Shown: positions 52,249 through 61,793 of the stretch, one piece after another
Numbering within the stretch: position 1 is the stretch's first letter
Layout of the letters: each line of letters begins with the position of its first letter
Assembly (NCBI GenBank): GCA_025454255.1
Contig: JALOOU010000004.1
Span: 29,032-93,031 of the forward strand
Source: Desulfobacterales bacterium
GTDB lineage: Bacteria; Desulfobacterota; Desulfobacteria; Desulfobacterales; SpSt-501
DNA: 64,000 nucleotides
Direction: 5' to 3'
Notes under the pieces: model-generated
What the model saw: only the letters and a program-made list of their open reading frames with translations
The model's database searches: none
What the model was told of the DNA's origin: nothing
Position numbers and translations under genes: made by a program

Positions 52249-53307
52249 ATGAAGACGGATCTCTCGGCCTGGAGCGATGAACGCCTGGCCGGCCAGCGGC
52301 TGATGGCGGGGTTTGAGGGCACCGCGTTCAACGCCGCGCTCGAACGCCTGATCGCCGGCGTAAACCTCGGCGGGCTGATTCTGTTCAAACGCAACCTCCT
52401 CTTCCCGGAGCAGATCGCCCGGCTCTGCCGCTCGGCGCAGGAGTGCGCGCGCGCCTGCGGGCTGCCGCCGCTGCTCATCGCCATCGATCAGGAAGGCGGG
52501 CCGGTGGCCCGGCTCGGCCGGCCCTTCACCCGTTTTGCCGGCAACCCCGCCATGGAGGAGGAGGCCGACGCGCAGCGCTTCGCGGCCATTACGGCCGCCG
52601 AGTTGAGCGCGGTCGGCATCACCATGAACCTGGCCCCGGTGGTGGATGTGGTCCCGGAGGGGTTTCCCGGCGTCATGGCCGGCCGGGTCTTCGCCGGCGG
52701 CCCGGAGCGGGTGGCGCGCATGGGCCGCGTTGTCATCGAGGGGCTGCAGGCTCGGGGCATCATGGCAGTGGCCAAGCATTTTCCGGGCATCGGCCGCACG
52801 CGCCTTGACTCGCACGTGGAGCGGCCGGTGCTCCCGGCGGACCTCGCCTCGCTCGCGGCGTTCGATCTGATCCCGTTTCAGGCAGCGGTGGACGGCGAGG
52901 CCGCCGGCATCATGCTCGCGCACGTTCTCTACCCGCTGCTGGACCCGCAGTGGCCGGCCAGCCTCTCCCGAACCATCGTGCGGGGGCTGCTGCGCCGGCG
53001 CATGGGCTACCCGGGCATCGTCATGACCGACGATCTCGAGATGGGGGCGATCGAGCGCTGCGGCGGGCTCGATTGGGCCCTCGGCGGGCTGCTGGCAGCG
53101 GAGGTGGACATGGCCCTGGTCTGCCACACCCGGGAAAAAATCGAGCGGGCGGCGGATTTCATGGCGCGCGCGAGCGCCGCGTCGCAGAAAGGCCGTCAGG
53201 CCGCGGAGCGCTCGGTCGGCCGGATCCTGGCCGTGAAGCAGCGCTATTGGCTGCGGGAGAAAACGTCGGCATCCAGCCCGCAGCGCAAGCCGGCCGCCAG
53301 ACGGTGA
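52249..53307 (+). CDS. nagZ: Beta-N-acetylhexosaminidase, GH3
   Basis: 352 residues from ATG 52249. It removes GlcNAc from muropeptides in cytoplasmic wall recycling. The GH3 landmarks IAIDQEGGPVARL, the catalytic loop KHFPGIGRTRLDSH (Asp/His dyad), and the nucleophile Asp in VMTDDLEMGAI are intact. The last 64 bases overlap the convergent tsaD gene. The C-terminal tail beyond the barrel is basic and low-complexity. Confidence 0.93.
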   Translation: MKTDLSAWSDERLAGQRLMAGFEGTAFNAALERLIAGVNLGGLILFKRNLLFPEQIARLCRSAQECARACGLPPLLIAIDQEGGPVARLGRPFTRFAGNPAMEEEADAQRFAAITAAELSAVGITMNLAPVVDVVPEGFPGVMAGRVFAGGPERVARMGRVVIEGLQARGIMAVAKHFPGIGRTRLDSHVERPVLPADLASLAAFDLIPFQAAVDGEAAGIMLAHVLYPLLDPQWPASLSRTIVRGLLRRRMGYPGIVMTDDLEMGAIERCGGLDWALGGLLAAEVDMALVCHTREKIERAADFMARASAASQKGRQAAERSVGRILAVKQRYWLREKTSASSPQRKPAARR

Positions 53308-54239
53308 TAGCCGGCCGCGGCCACCATCGCGGCATTGTCCCCGCAGAGGTCCGGTTGCGGCACGTGGGTCTCCAGCCCCTCGCGTCCGGCCTCCGCTGCG
53401 AGGCGCTCCCGGAGGAACCGGTTGGCCGCCACACCGCCCACCAGGGCCACGCGCCGAGCCTTCCGATCTCGCGCCGCGCGCACCAGCTTGCGGATCAGCA
53501 CCTCCACCACCGCCGCCTGGAACCCTGCAGCGACGTCGGCCGGCCGCCAGCCGGGAGCGTTGCGGCACTCGTTCAAATGCCTTCCCACGGCGGTCTTGAT
53601 CCCGCTGAAGCTGAAATCGAAGCTCTCGTTCTCCAGGTAGGCTCGCGGGAAGCGGATCCGCCCCGGGTCGCCCTCACGGGCGAGCCGCTCGATCACCGCC
53701 CCGCCGGGATAGCCCAGGCCCAGCATCTTGGCCACTTTGTCGAAGGCCTCGCCGGCGGCGTCGTCCCGAGTTTGCCCCAGGAGCTCCATGCTGGCGGGGG
53801 AACTCACGTGGTAGAGGCCGGTGTGCCCGCCGGAGGCGAGCAGACAGACGAAGGGAAACTGCGGGGGGGCGGGCGCGAGGTAGAGGGCGTGAACGTGCGC
53901 TTCCAGGTGGTTGACGCCCACGCAGGGGATGCCGCGTGCGAAGGCCAGGGCCTTGGCGAAGGAAAACCCCACCAGCAGCGAGCCGACGAGACCGGGCCCC
54001 TGGGTTGCGGATACGGCCGCCACCGCCGCCAGCGGCAGCCCGGAGCGGCGCAGCGCCTCCGCCACCACCGGGGTGATCGCCTCCATGTGCCGGCGCGAGG
54101 CGAGCTCGGGCACCACCCCGCCGTAGCGGTGATGCAGCGCTTCCTGGGAGGCCACCACCGATGCGAGCACCTCCCGCCCGTCCCGCACGACGGCGGCCGC
54201 GGTTTCATCGCAGGAGGATTCGATTCCCAGGACGATCAT
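53244..54239 (-). CDS. tsaD: tRNA N6-threonylcarbamoyladenosine transferase TsaD
   Basis: 331 residues. MIVLGIESSCDETAAAVV, the metal-binding HLEAHVHAL (HxExH), ASGGHTGLY, GEAFDKVAKMLGLGYPGG and the late metal Asp in CGDNAAM are all present. With TsaB, C and E it attaches threonylcarbamoyl to A37 of tRNAs. It follows purM after six bases and overlaps nagZ at its 3' end. Confidence 0.96.
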   Translation of the reverse strand: MIVLGIESSCDETAAAVVRDGREVLASVVASQEALHHRYGGVVPELASRRHMEAITPVVAEALRRSGLPLAAVAAVSATQGPGLVGSLLVGFSFAKALAFARGIPCVGVNHLEAHVHALYLAPAPPQFPFVCLLASGGHTGLYHVSSPASMELLGQTRDDAAGEAFDKVAKMLGLGYPGGAVIERLAREGDPGRIRFPRAYLENESFDFSFSGIKTAVGRHLNECRNAPGWRPADVAAGFQAAVVEVLIRKLVRAARDRKARRVALVGGVAANRFLRERLAAEAGREGLETHVPQPDLCGDNAAMVAAAGYHRLAAGLRCGLDADVFSRSQ

Positions 54240-54245
54240 GCCGGC

Positions 54246-55295
54246 TCAGGCCCAGAGAATCCGTTCGCCGGACTCCCCGTGGTCCAGGACCTCGCCGATG
54301 AGGAAGGCTTTCTCCTTGGCGGCGGCAAGCCGTTCGAGCACCTCCGTGGCCGCCGCCTCGGGCACGACGGCCACCAGGCCGATGCCGGTGTTGAAGGTGC
54401 GCAGCATCTCGGGCTCGGGGATCCGCCCCGCCTGCTGCAAAAACGCGAAGACCGGCGGGACCTCCCAGCTGCCGCGCCGGATGAGCAGGCGCAAGCCCTG
54501 GGGGATGATCCGCACGATGTTGTCCACGATGCCGCCGCCGGTGATGTGCGCCAGGCCGTGGATGGGCAGCTCCTTGAGAAGACCCTGCACCAGGTCGGTG
54601 TAGATGCGCGTCGGGGTGAGCAGCTCCTCGCCCAGGGTGCGGCCGAATTCGGGCACGTGATCCTCGACCTTCATCTTGAGCACCTCGAAGCAGATCTTGC
54701 GCACCAGCGAAAAGCCGTTGCTGTGCAGGCCGCTCGAGGCGATGCCGATCAGCTTGTGGCCGACCCGGATGGAGGTGCCGTCGATGATCTTGCCGTTGTC
54801 GACGATGCCGACGACAAAACCGGCGAGGTCGTACTCGCCGGCAGGGTAGAAGCCCGGCATCTCGGCCGTCTCGCCGCCGATGAGCGCGCACCGGGCCTGT
54901 TTGCAGCCTTCGGCCACGCCGGTCACGATGGCCTCCACGCGGCCGCTGTCGATCTTGCCCATGGCCAGGTAATCGAGCAGAAAGAGCGGCCGGGCGGCCT
55001 GGACCAGGATGTCGTTCACGCACATGGCCACCAGGTCGATCCCGACGGTGTCGTGCTTGTCGAGCAGGAAGGCGATTTTGAGCTTGGTGCCCACTCCGTC
55101 GGTCGAGCTCACCAGGACGGGGTGCTGCATGTCGGCGATGTGGCGCTCCAGGGAAAACAAACCCGCAAAGCCGCCGATCTCGCTCATGACGCCGGGGCGG
55201 CTGGTCCGCCGGGTGATTTGGCCGATGGTGCGCACGAGGCTGTTGGCCTTTTCGATGTCCACGCCGGCGTCGGCATACGTGATGGGCTTGGTCAT
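54246..55295 (-). CDS. purM: Phosphoribosylformylglycinamidine cyclo-ligase (AIR synthetase)
   Basis: 349 residues from ATG 55295 after GCAGGAGACCACC. It closes the imidazole ring in purine synthesis. The start [64 protein letters not shown] and [15 protein letters not shown] [14 protein letters not shown] match the family. tsaD follows. Confidence 0.96.
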   Translation of the reverse strand: MTKPITYADAGVDIEKANSLVRTIGQITRRTSRPGVMSEIGGFAGLFSLERHIADMQHPVLVSSTDGVGTKLKIAFLLDKHDTVGIDLVAMCVNDILVQAARPLFLLDYLAMGKIDSGRVEAIVTGVAEGCKQARCALIGGETAEMPGFYPAGEYDLAGFVVGIVDNGKIIDGTSIRVGHKLIGIASSGLHSNGFSLVRKICFEVLKMKVEDHVPEFGRTLGEELLTPTRIYTDLVQGLLKELPIHGLAHITGGGIVDNIVRIIPQGLRLLIRRGSWEVPPVFAFLQQAGRIPEPEMLRTFNTGIGLVAVVPEAAATEVLERLAAAKEKAFLIGEVLDHGESGERILWA

Positions 55296-55319
55296 GGTGG
55301 TCTCCTGCGAACGGTTCGG

Positions 55320-55348
55320 TTGACACAAAAACCCTTGAAAAGTAGAAT
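55320..55348 (+). promoter_or_regulatory. Promoter of the aminotransferase-hom-thrH run
   Basis: TTGACA (55320-55325), 17 bases, TAGAAT (55343-55348), in the purM/aminotransferase divergent gap. The leader to ATG 55486 is about 130 bases. Confidence 0.65.
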
Positions 55349-55485
55349 AATCCGGCTTAGAAGTCAATGCGCAATACGACAGCGGGCAGCCGCGGCTGCG
55401 GCCGATTCGAGGCTGAAAACGGCAGGCGCGGCCCGCCGGTTGACACCCCTCGCCCAACCCCCGAAAGGAGCGCTCGCAGGCCGCC

Positions 55486-56652
55486 ATGAGCAGATTCGCA
55501 CGGCTCGACCGTTTGCCGCCCTACGTGTTCGCCACCGTCAACCAGATCAAGATGCAGGCCCGCCGCGAGGGCCGGGACATCATCGACCTGGGCATGGGCA
55601 ACCCGGACCTGGCCACCCCGGAGCACATCGTCGAAAAGCTGGCCGAGGCCGCCCGCAAGCCGCAAAACCACCGCTACTCGGCCTCGATGGGCATCTCCAA
55701 GCTGCGTCTGGCCATCAGCAACTGGTACAAGCGCCGCTTCGACGTGGAGATCGACCCGGACACCGAAGCGATCGTGACCATCGGCGTGAAGGAGGGCCTT
55801 TCGCATCTGGTGCTGGTCACCACCCGTCCCGGGGATGTGGTCTTCACGCCCAACCCGACCTACCCCATCCACCCCTTTTCGGCCATCATCGCCGGGGGCG
55901 ACGTGCGCGGGATCCCGGTCGGGCCGGGCCAGGACTTTTTCGAAAACCTCACGGCCGCCACCAAGCAGACCTGGCCGCGGCCGAAGATGCTCATCCTCAG
56001 CTACCCGCACAACCCGACCACGGAGGTCGTCGGGCTGGATTTCTTCCAGAAAGTGGCGGACTACGCCCGCGAGAACGACATCCTCGTGATCCACGACTTC
56101 GCCTATGCCGATCTCACCTTCGACGGCTACGCGGCCCCCAGCTTCCTGCAGGCCCGGGGCGCCAAGGAGGTGGGGGTGGAGTTCTTCTCGCTCTCCAAGA
56201 GCTACAGCATGGCCGGCTGGCGGATGGGCTTCTGCTGCGGCAATGCCGAGACGGTCGCAGCGCTCAAGCGCATCAAGAGCTACCTCGACTACGGGGTGTT
56301 CCAGCCCATCCAGATCGCGGCCATCATCGCCCTCAACGGTCCCGAGGAGTGCGTGGCGGATATCCGCAAGGTCTACAAGGAGCGCCGCGATGCGCTCTGC
56401 CGGGGGCTCAACCGCATCGGGTGGAAGATCCCCAAGCCCAAGGGGACCATGTTCGTCTGGGGCCGCATCCCGGAGAGGTACCGCCCGATGGGCTCGGTCG
56501 AGTTTTCGAAGTTCCTGATCCGCGAGGCCGGGGTGGCTGTCTCGCCCGGCCTGGGCTTCGGGGAGTACGGGGACGAGTTCGTGCGCTTCGCCCTCATCGA
56601 AAACCCCATGCGCATCAACCAGGCGGTGCGCGGGATCAAGAAGGTTCTTTGA
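55486..56652 (+). CDS. alaC: Alanine-type class I aminotransferase (AlaC-like)
   Basis: 388 residues. The N-terminus [26 protein letters not shown] and [18 protein letters not shown] match the AlaC/YfdZ group of glutamate-pyruvate aminotransferases. PLP residues are in the SYPHNPTTE loop, HDFAYADL, and the lysine of [15 protein letters not shown]. Being just ahead of hom it may alternatively serve another amino acid (some relatives act on aspartate or LL-DAP); alanine is the best guess. AAGGAGCG precedes the start. Confidence 0.85.
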   Translation: MSRFARLDRLPPYVFATVNQIKMQARREGRDIIDLGMGNPDLATPEHIVEKLAEAARKPQNHRYSASMGISKLRLAISNWYKRRFDVEIDPDTEAIVTIGVKEGLSHLVLVTTRPGDVVFTPNPTYPIHPFSAIIAGGDVRGIPVGPGQDFFENLTAATKQTWPRPKMLILSYPHNPTTEVVGLDFFQKVADYARENDILVIHDFAYADLTFDGYAAPSFLQARGAKEVGVEFFSLSKSYSMAGWRMGFCCGNAETVAALKRIKSYLDYGVFQPIQIAAIIALNGPEECVADIRKVYKERRDALCRGLNRIGWKIPKPKGTMFVWGRIPERYRPMGSVEFSKFLIREAGVAVSPGLGFGEYGDEFVRFALIENPMRINQAVRGIKKVL

Positions 56653-56733
56653 CGGGATGAGGGCCATCGATCAACGGGTGCATTCAAATTTATTTAAAAA
56701 GATCAAATCAAGATAGTTGAGGAGAAATGTCTA

Positions 56734-58053
56734 ATGCGGCAGATTAACATTGGGCTGCTGGGCTGCGGGACCGTCGGCACCGGGGTGGCGCGGATGCTGA
56801 CCGAAAACCGCGACCTGATCGCCGCCCGGCTGGGAGCGGTGCTCAACCTCACGCGCGTGGCGGACCTCGAACCGGACCGCGACCGCGGCGTAGCCCTGCC
56901 CGCGGGGGTCATGGTCGCCGACGCGCACCGGGTAGTGGCCGAGCCCGGCATCGACATCATCGTCGAGATGATCGGCGGCGAGGGCATCGCCCGCGAGCTG
57001 ATCCTTTCCGCCATCGAAAACGGCCGCCACGTGGTCACCGCCAACAAGGCCCTGCTCGCCGCCCACGGCAACGCGCTGTTCCAGGCAGCCGCGGCCAAGG
57101 GGGTGGACCTCTTCTTCGAGGCCAGCGTGGGCGGATGCATGCCGGTCATCAAGACGCTGCGCGAGGCGCTGGTCGGCAACCGGATCCTGGCCATGACGGG
57201 CATCCTCAACGGCACCTGCAACTACATCCTCTCCAAGATCACCGATGAGGGCAGCCGCTTCGCCGATGCGCTCGCCAAGGCCCAGAAGGAGGGCTACGCC
57301 GAGGCCGACCCCGCCCTGGACGTGGAGGGCCGCGACACGGCGCACAAGCTTGCGATCATGAGCGCGCTGGCCTTCGGCATGGAGATCAACCTGCGGGAAG
57401 TATATATCGAGGGCATCTCCCACCTCACCCCGCTCGACATCGAGCTGGCCGGCCAGTTCGGCTACCGCATCAAGCTGCTCGCCATCGGCAAGGCGCACGC
57501 GGATGCCGTGGAGATGCGGGTCCACCCCACCATGATCCCCTTCGACAACATCCTCTCCAACGTCAACGGCACGCTCAACGCCGTCTCCCTGACCGGGGAC
57601 GCCTGCGGGGAGATCCTGCTCTACGGCCGCGGGGCCGGCATGATGCCCACCGCCAGCGCCGTGGTGGGCGACCTGGTGGACCTGGCCCGCAACATCCTAT
57701 CCGGAGGCGCCGCCGGGCGCCTGCCGGGCCTCGCCTACCAGATGGCGAACATCCGCCGGATCCCGGTGCTGCCGATCGAGCAGATCTCGACCCACTACTA
57801 CTTCCGCTTCGCGGCGCTGGACCGCCCCGGCGTGCTCTCGACCATCGCGGGCATCCTCGGCCGGCACGGGATCAGCATCCAGTCGGTCCAGCAGAAGGGG
57901 CGCAAGAGCGACGGGGCGGTGCCGGTGGTGATGCTCTCCCACCGCGCCAGGGAAGCCGACGTGCAGCAGGCCCTGGCGGAGATCAGCGCCCTGGAGGTCT
58001 CCGCCGAGAAGCCGGTGCTGATTCGAATCGAGGACCACAACCTGGTGGATTGA
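56734..58053 (+). CDS. hom: Homoserine dehydrogenase with ACT domain
   Basis: 439 residues from ATG 56734; GAGGAG lies nine bases before it. NAD(P) loop GLLGCGTVGTGV, TANKALLAAHGN, FEASVGGCMPVIKTL, GILNGTCNYILSKI and the catalytic-region EADPALDVEGRDTAHKL are present. The C-terminal ACT domain (about 350-435, RFAALDRPGVLSTIAGIL) should sense threonine. It reduces aspartate semialdehyde to homoserine. It sits between the aminotransferase and thrH. Confidence 0.96.
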   Translation: MRQINIGLLGCGTVGTGVARMLTENRDLIAARLGAVLNLTRVADLEPDRDRGVALPAGVMVADAHRVVAEPGIDIIVEMIGGEGIARELILSAIENGRHVVTANKALLAAHGNALFQAAAAKGVDLFFEASVGGCMPVIKTLREALVGNRILAMTGILNGTCNYILSKITDEGSRFADALAKAQKEGYAEADPALDVEGRDTAHKLAIMSALAFGMEINLREVYIEGISHLTPLDIELAGQFGYRIKLLAIGKAHADAVEMRVHPTMIPFDNILSNVNGTLNAVSLTGDACGEILLYGRGAGMMPTASAVVGDLVDLARNILSGGAAGRLPGLAYQMANIRRIPVLPIEQISTHYYFRFAALDRPGVLSTIAGILGRHGISIQSVQQKGRKSDGAVPVVMLSHRAREADVQQALAEISALEVSAEKPVLIRIEDHNLVD

Positions 58054-58124
58054 GCCGGCGCGCCCCGACCGGAGCGGGCTGCCTCCGCGCCGACCCTGTC
58101 ACCGATCAACGCTTTGAGGCTGCG

Positions 58125-58760
58125 ATGAAAAGCGATACCCCTGTGCATCTGGTCTGCTCCGATCTGGAGGGTGTTTTCCTGCCCGAGATCTGGATCGCGT
58201 TTGCCGAAAAAACCGGGATCCCCGAGCTGCGGCTGACCACGCGCGACATCTCCGACTACGACGCCCTGATGGCGCACCGGCTGAAGATCCTGAAAGCGCG
58301 CGGCCTCAAGCTGCCGGACATCCAGGCCGTCATCGCCGCCATGGACCCCCTGCCGGGCGCGGTGGAGTTTCTCGACTGGCTGCGGCCGGCCGCGCCGCTG
58401 CTCGTGGTCTCCGACACGTTCGTGGAGTTCGCCGGGCCCCTCATGCGCAAGCTCGGCCACCCCACCCTGCTCTGCAACCGCCTGGAAGTGGCGGCCGACG
58501 GCACCATCGAACGCCACCGCATGCGCCAGGCGGATGGCAAGAAAAAGGTCGCCGAGGCCATGCGCTCGCTCAACTACGCGGTGATCGGCATCGGCGACTC
58601 CTACAACGACATCGCCATGCTGCAGGCGGCCCACCACGGCATCCTCTACCGGCCGCCGGAAAACGTGCGCACCGAACACCCGGGATTTCCCGTGGCCGCC
58701 GGTTTCGGGGAGCTCAAGCGGATGCTCGCCGCGATCCTGGCTGGCGCAAAAGGGGGCTGA
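58125..58760 (+). CDS. thrH: Phosphoserine phosphatase / homoserine phosphotransferase ThrH
   Basis: 211 residues, HAD superfamily. Unlike SerB it starts VCSDLEGVFLPEIWIAFAE, with the nucleophile in DLEG, then LVVSDTFVEF and a GIGDSYNDIAML motif III, which together mark ThrH. In Pseudomonas ThrH moves phosphate from phosphoserine to homoserine, giving both serine and phosphohomoserine. Its place 71 bases after hom supports that use here. The start ATG 58125 follows TTTGAGGC. Confidence 0.92.
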   Translation: MKSDTPVHLVCSDLEGVFLPEIWIAFAEKTGIPELRLTTRDISDYDALMAHRLKILKARGLKLPDIQAVIAAMDPLPGAVEFLDWLRPAAPLLVVSDTFVEFAGPLMRKLGHPTLLCNRLEVAADGTIERHRMRQADGKKKVAEAMRSLNYAVIGIGDSYNDIAMLQAAHHGILYRPPENVRTEHPGFPVAAGFGELKRMLAAILAGAKGG

Positions 58761-58764
58761 AGCG

Positions 58765-59160
58765 ATGCCGCACCGCACGACCTGCCGGGTCATCTACGGG
58801 GACACCGACCGCATGGGCCAGGCGTATTACGGCAACTACTTCCGCTGGTTCGAAGTCGGCCGCACCGAATTTTTCCGCGCGCGCGGCTTGGCCTACAGCG
58901 TGATCGAGGAGCGCGGCTTTTTCCTGCCGGTCTCCGAATGCCACGCCAAGTACGCCGCGCCGGCCTACTACGACGAGCTGATCGTGATCGAGACCGCCGT
59001 GGATGCCGCGGTCCGCGGCGGGATCAAGTTCGACTACCGCATCTTCCGCGAAGACGGAGCGAGCCTTCTGGCCGAAGGCTGGACCAAGCACGCTTTCGTG
59101 GACGGCGCCGGCCGGGTCGTGCGGCCGCCCGCCTTTGTCCGCGAGCTGATCACCCGGTAG
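58765..59160 (+). CDS. YbgC/FcbC-type acyl-CoA thioesterase
   Basis: 131 residues, hot-dog fold. The signature VIYGDTDRMGQAYYGNYFRWFEVGRTEFFR has the catalytic Asp followed by the YxxYxxWFE helix. It cleaves acyl-CoA or acyl-ACP; the chain length is unknown. It follows thrH after four bases and precedes rfaE1, so the operon turns from amino-acid to envelope genes here. Confidence 0.9.
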   Translation: MPHRTTCRVIYGDTDRMGQAYYGNYFRWFEVGRTEFFRARGLAYSVIEERGFFLPVSECHAKYAAPAYYDELIVIETAVDAAVRGGIKFDYRIFREDGASLLAEGWTKHAFVDGAGRVVRPPAFVRELITR

Positions 59161-59187
59161 CCCGGGCGTTTGCGCGAGGAGACGATC

Positions 59188-60180
59188 ATGAAGCGCGACG
59201 GGTCGGTATTCGACCGCTGCCGGCTGCTCGTGGTGGGCGACCTGATGTTGGACGAATACCTCTGGGGCGAGGTCGAGCGGATCTCGCCCGAGGCGCCCGT
59301 GCCGGTTGTTTCCGTAACCCGCGAGAATTACGATCTTGGCGGGGCCGCCAACGTCGCCAAGAATCTGGCGGCCCTGGGGGCGAAGGCCGCCGTGGCCGGG
59401 GTCGTCGGCCGGGACCCGCAGGGCCGCTGGTTGCAGGCGGAGCTGGCCCGGCAGGGGCTTGACGCAACCGCCGTGATCGAGGAGCCGGGCCGCCCGACGA
59501 CCCTCAAGACCCGCGTGGTCGCCGGCCATCAGCAGGTGGTGCGGATCGACCGGGAGACCACCCGGCCGATCGCGGCCGACACCGAAGCCTCCCTCCTGGC
59601 CCATGCCGGCCGGCTGCTGCCGGCGGCCGACGTCGTGCTGATCTCCGACTACGGCAAGGGGGTCGTCTCCCGCCGGATCGTCTCCGCCCTGGCCGCGCAG
59701 GCCGCAGCGAGCGGTAAAATCGCCATAGCGGACCCCAAGGGCATCGATTTCTCCAAGTACGCCGGCCTGACGCTGATCACCCCCAACCGCAAGGAGGCCG
59801 CGCTCGCCGCCGGGCTCGACATTCACGATGAGCGCGACCTGGCCGCGGCCTGCATGCGGCTGCTCGAAAAGGCCTCCGTCGAAAAGGTGCTCATCACCTG
59901 CGGCCCGCAGGGCATGGTTTTCGTGGAGCGCGGCCGCCCGCCCCTGCGGGTCCCCGCGCGCGCGCGCCAGGTCTTCGATGTCTCCGGCGCCGGCGACACG
60001 GTGCTTGCGGTTTTAGGCCTGGGACTGGCGGCCGGCTGCTCCTTCCCGGAGGCCGTCGCCCTGGCCAATGCGGCCGCAGGGGTTGCGGTCAGCAAGCTTG
60101 GCGCCGCCGCCGTGACCCGGGCCGAGTTGATGCAGGCGATAGAGCAACACCCGCTTGACCTCTCGCCGCCGCCCACGTGA
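59188..60180 (+). CDS. rfaE1: D-glycero-beta-D-manno-heptose-7-phosphate kinase (HldE kinase domain)
   Basis: 330 residues from ATG 59188 after GAGGAGACG. A PfkB-type kinase with LLVVGDLMLDEYLWGEVERISPEAPVPVV, LGGAANVAKNLAALGA, and the catalytic FDVSGAGDTVLAVLGLGLAAG. It ends without the nucleotidyltransferase half, so it is the separate HldE1/RfaE1 form; the partner RfaE2 is outside the window. It supplies ADP-heptose for LPS core, supporting a Gram-negative envelope. DUF167 overlaps its stop. Confidence 0.92.
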   Translation: MKRDGSVFDRCRLLVVGDLMLDEYLWGEVERISPEAPVPVVSVTRENYDLGGAANVAKNLAALGAKAAVAGVVGRDPQGRWLQAELARQGLDATAVIEEPGRPTTLKTRVVAGHQQVVRIDRETTRPIAADTEASLLAHAGRLLPAADVVLISDYGKGVVSRRIVSALAAQAAASGKIAIADPKGIDFSKYAGLTLITPNRKEAALAAGLDIHDERDLAAACMRLLEKASVEKVLITCGPQGMVFVERGRPPLRVPARARQVFDVSGAGDTVLAVLGLGLAAGCSFPEAVALANAAAGVAVSKLGAAAVTRAELMQAIEQHPLDLSPPPT

Positions 60181-60497
60181 GCCGCCGCCATATGCTCTGC
60201 ATCCACCAGCGGCCTTCGGGCCTGAGCTTCAACGTCCGCATTCAGCCCCGGTCATCCCGCAACATGGTCGCGGGGCTGCACGGCGATGCGCTCAAGATCA
60301 AGCTGACCGCCGCGCCCGTCGCGGGCGCGGCCAACAAGATGTGCCTCCGATTTCTGGCCGAGCGGCTTGGGGTCTCGCACTCCGCCCTGGAGATCCTCGC
60401 CGGCCACACCGGCCGCGCCAAAACGATCCTGGTCAAATGCGACCCGGCGCGCGTGCAAGCGGTCCGGGACCGGATCCGCGCGCTGCTCGAGGAGTGA
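60177..60497 (+). CDS. DUF167/YggU family protein
   Basis: 106 residues from GTG 60177, overlapping the rfaE1 stop (GTGA). The domain reads LSFNVRIQPRSSRNMVAGLHGDALKIKLTAAPVAGAANKMCLRFLAERLGV and ILAGHTGRAKTILV, typical of this small alpha/beta family. Its function is unknown, though its frequent neighbours are YggT and cell-division genes. It is the last gene of the run; the fMet tRNA follows with its own promoter. Confidence 0.9.
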   Translation: MSRRHMLCIHQRPSGLSFNVRIQPRSSRNMVAGLHGDALKIKLTAAPVAGAANKMCLRFLAERLGVSHSALEILAGHTGRAKTILVKCDPARVQAVRDRIRALLEE

Positions 60498-60539
60498 GGC
60501 CGCCGCCCGGTGCGCGCGAGGAGACGGTTCAGAAACCAC

Positions 60540-60568
60540 TTGACTTGGGTCCCGGCATGGATTACAAA
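60540..60568 (+). promoter_or_regulatory. Initiator tRNA promoter
   Basis: TTGACT (60540-60545), 17 bases, TACAAA (60563-60568). The tRNA 5' end is 21 bases further. Confidence 0.6.
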
Positions 60569-60589
60569 GGCCCGGTTACGAGGACCTGA

Positions 60590-60666
<77 letters not shown>

Positions 60667-60670
60667 ATAA

Positions 60671-60722
60671 AAACGAAGGGGTTACGGCAGAAGCTGTAAC
60701 CCCTTCATTCGTTTTGTTTCCG
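60671..60722 (+). terminator. Strong intrinsic terminator after tRNA-fMet
   Basis: GAAGGGGTTAC (60675-60685) pairs perfectly with GTAACCCCTTC (60696-60706), loop of ten, then ATTCGTTTTGTTT. The flanking AAAACGAA/TTCGTTTT extends the stem. Confidence 0.9.
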
Positions 60723-60858
60723 GCCCTGTTCCCGGCCGCATCCGTCGGGAAAGATTCGATTCGCGGCGGCAGATGCCGCTGACCGCTGAGCCGGCAGGCG
60801 CCAAGGCGTTTTGCCCCTCTTGCGTCCAATTGGGTTATTCGAAGGGCGTTGATTTGCA

Positions 60859-61191
60859 CTATTGTTTTTTTACATCATCGGGGTTGAGTTTAACCTTGTC
60901 CTGAGCAGCCTTGCCCTTCTCCTTGGCTGCTTTTTCCTTGGCGCTTTTTTCTTTCTCGACATTTCCCTTGGCGGCTTTCCCCTTTTCGCCCTTTTCCTTG
61001 ACAACCTTCTCTTTTTCCGCCGCCACCTTGTCCGCGTTCGGCTTCGCCGTGGGTTTGGCATCCCCCTTTTTGAAGGCCGCATTGTCGCTGGCCTTCTCCA
61101 GTGCCGTGCTCGATGGCGTTTGGGCCAGCGACGGCCCGGACACGCTCAGAGCAAAGCCGATCGCAACCAGGAGAACAATACCTTTTTTCAT
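60859..61191 (-). CDS. Small exported Lys/Ala/Glu-rich protein
   Basis: 110 residues. A clear signal peptide (MKKGIVLLVAIGFALSVSGPSLA) is followed by a low-complexity mature chain almost wholly of Lys, Glu, Ala and Asp, with repeated KEKAAKEKGK-like units, ending KLNPDDVKKQ. It has no cysteines or aromatics. It is likely an unfolded or helical periplasmic protein, perhaps for metal, nucleic-acid or anion binding (inference). Its ATG overlaps the stop of the upstream VOC gene (ATGA). Such sequences evolve fast, and no family can be named. Confidence 0.7.
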   Translation of the reverse strand: MKKGIVLLVAIGFALSVSGPSLAQTPSSTALEKASDNAAFKKGDAKPTAKPNADKVAAEKEKVVKEKGEKGKAAKGNVEKEKSAKEKAAKEKGKAAQDKVKLNPDDVKKQ

Positions 61192-61619
61192 CTTTGCCTC
61201 GCTTTTTGAGTAGGATGGTTAACGCCCGCTTCTCGATTCTCGAGCCGCTGGACCAGCTCGATGACGATGTCCTCCGGCCCCCTGAGAAAGGCGATGCGCA
61301 GATCGGGGATGTTGGTGGGGGGCATGAAAAAAGAATACCCCTGCGCGCTGAGATCTGCAAAAGCGGCCTCGATGTCGTCGACTTCCAACCCGATGTGGTT
61401 GTAGCCGTACACGGTCCGCGAGGCATCCCCTTCCATCTTTTCATCGGCCCGGGCGACCCTCAGGTTTATGGTGGCGCCTTTCAGGTCCAGCGAGGCCCCA
61501 TCTGCCGTGCCGAACTTTTTGCGCTTGACCAGCTCGGCGCCGATGCGTGCGGTGAAAAACCCGATCATTGCCTCGAGATCCTTGCAGATGATGTGGACAT
61601 GATGAAAACGAAATGCCAT
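61188..61619 (-). CDS. VOC-superfamily (glyoxalase/epimerase-like) protein
   Basis: 143 residues from ATG 61619 after GGAGGCTTTTACC. Two beta-alpha-beta-beta-beta modules: FRFHHVHIICKDLEAMIGFFTARIG and YGYNHIGLEVDDIEAAFADLSAQG. The metal histidines and the final Glu (IVIELVQRLE) are seen. It could be a lyase, epimerase or dioxygenase-type enzyme; the reaction cannot be fixed. It is translationally coupled to the Lys-rich exported protein. Confidence 0.87.
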   Translation of the reverse strand: MAFRFHHVHIICKDLEAMIGFFTARIGAELVKRKKFGTADGASLDLKGATINLRVARADEKMEGDASRTVYGYNHIGLEVDDIEAAFADLSAQGYSFFMPPTNIPDLRIAFLRGPEDIVIELVQRLENREAGVNHPTQKARQR

Positions 61620-61793
61620 GGTAAAAGCCTCCGCGAGCCAAATGTCAATCATATCGTAACGCCTATGAAAATCCTACTATTTATCCGATGGTTGTCAAGT
61701 CCGTCATCGGTTTCGATCCTGCCGGCGCCCGAGCCCGTTCTGCCCGCTGCCGTCTTGAGTTGTACGACGTACTTGCCTACAAACGGGCAGCTT

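Noticed and set aside
52950..56660. A 1236-codon open frame on the plus strand across nagZ, tsaD, purM and the aminotransferase
   Set aside because: Its translation is Arg/Gly/His-rich without family motifs and lies opposite or out of frame with four well-recognised genes. Long shadow frames are expected at this GC content.
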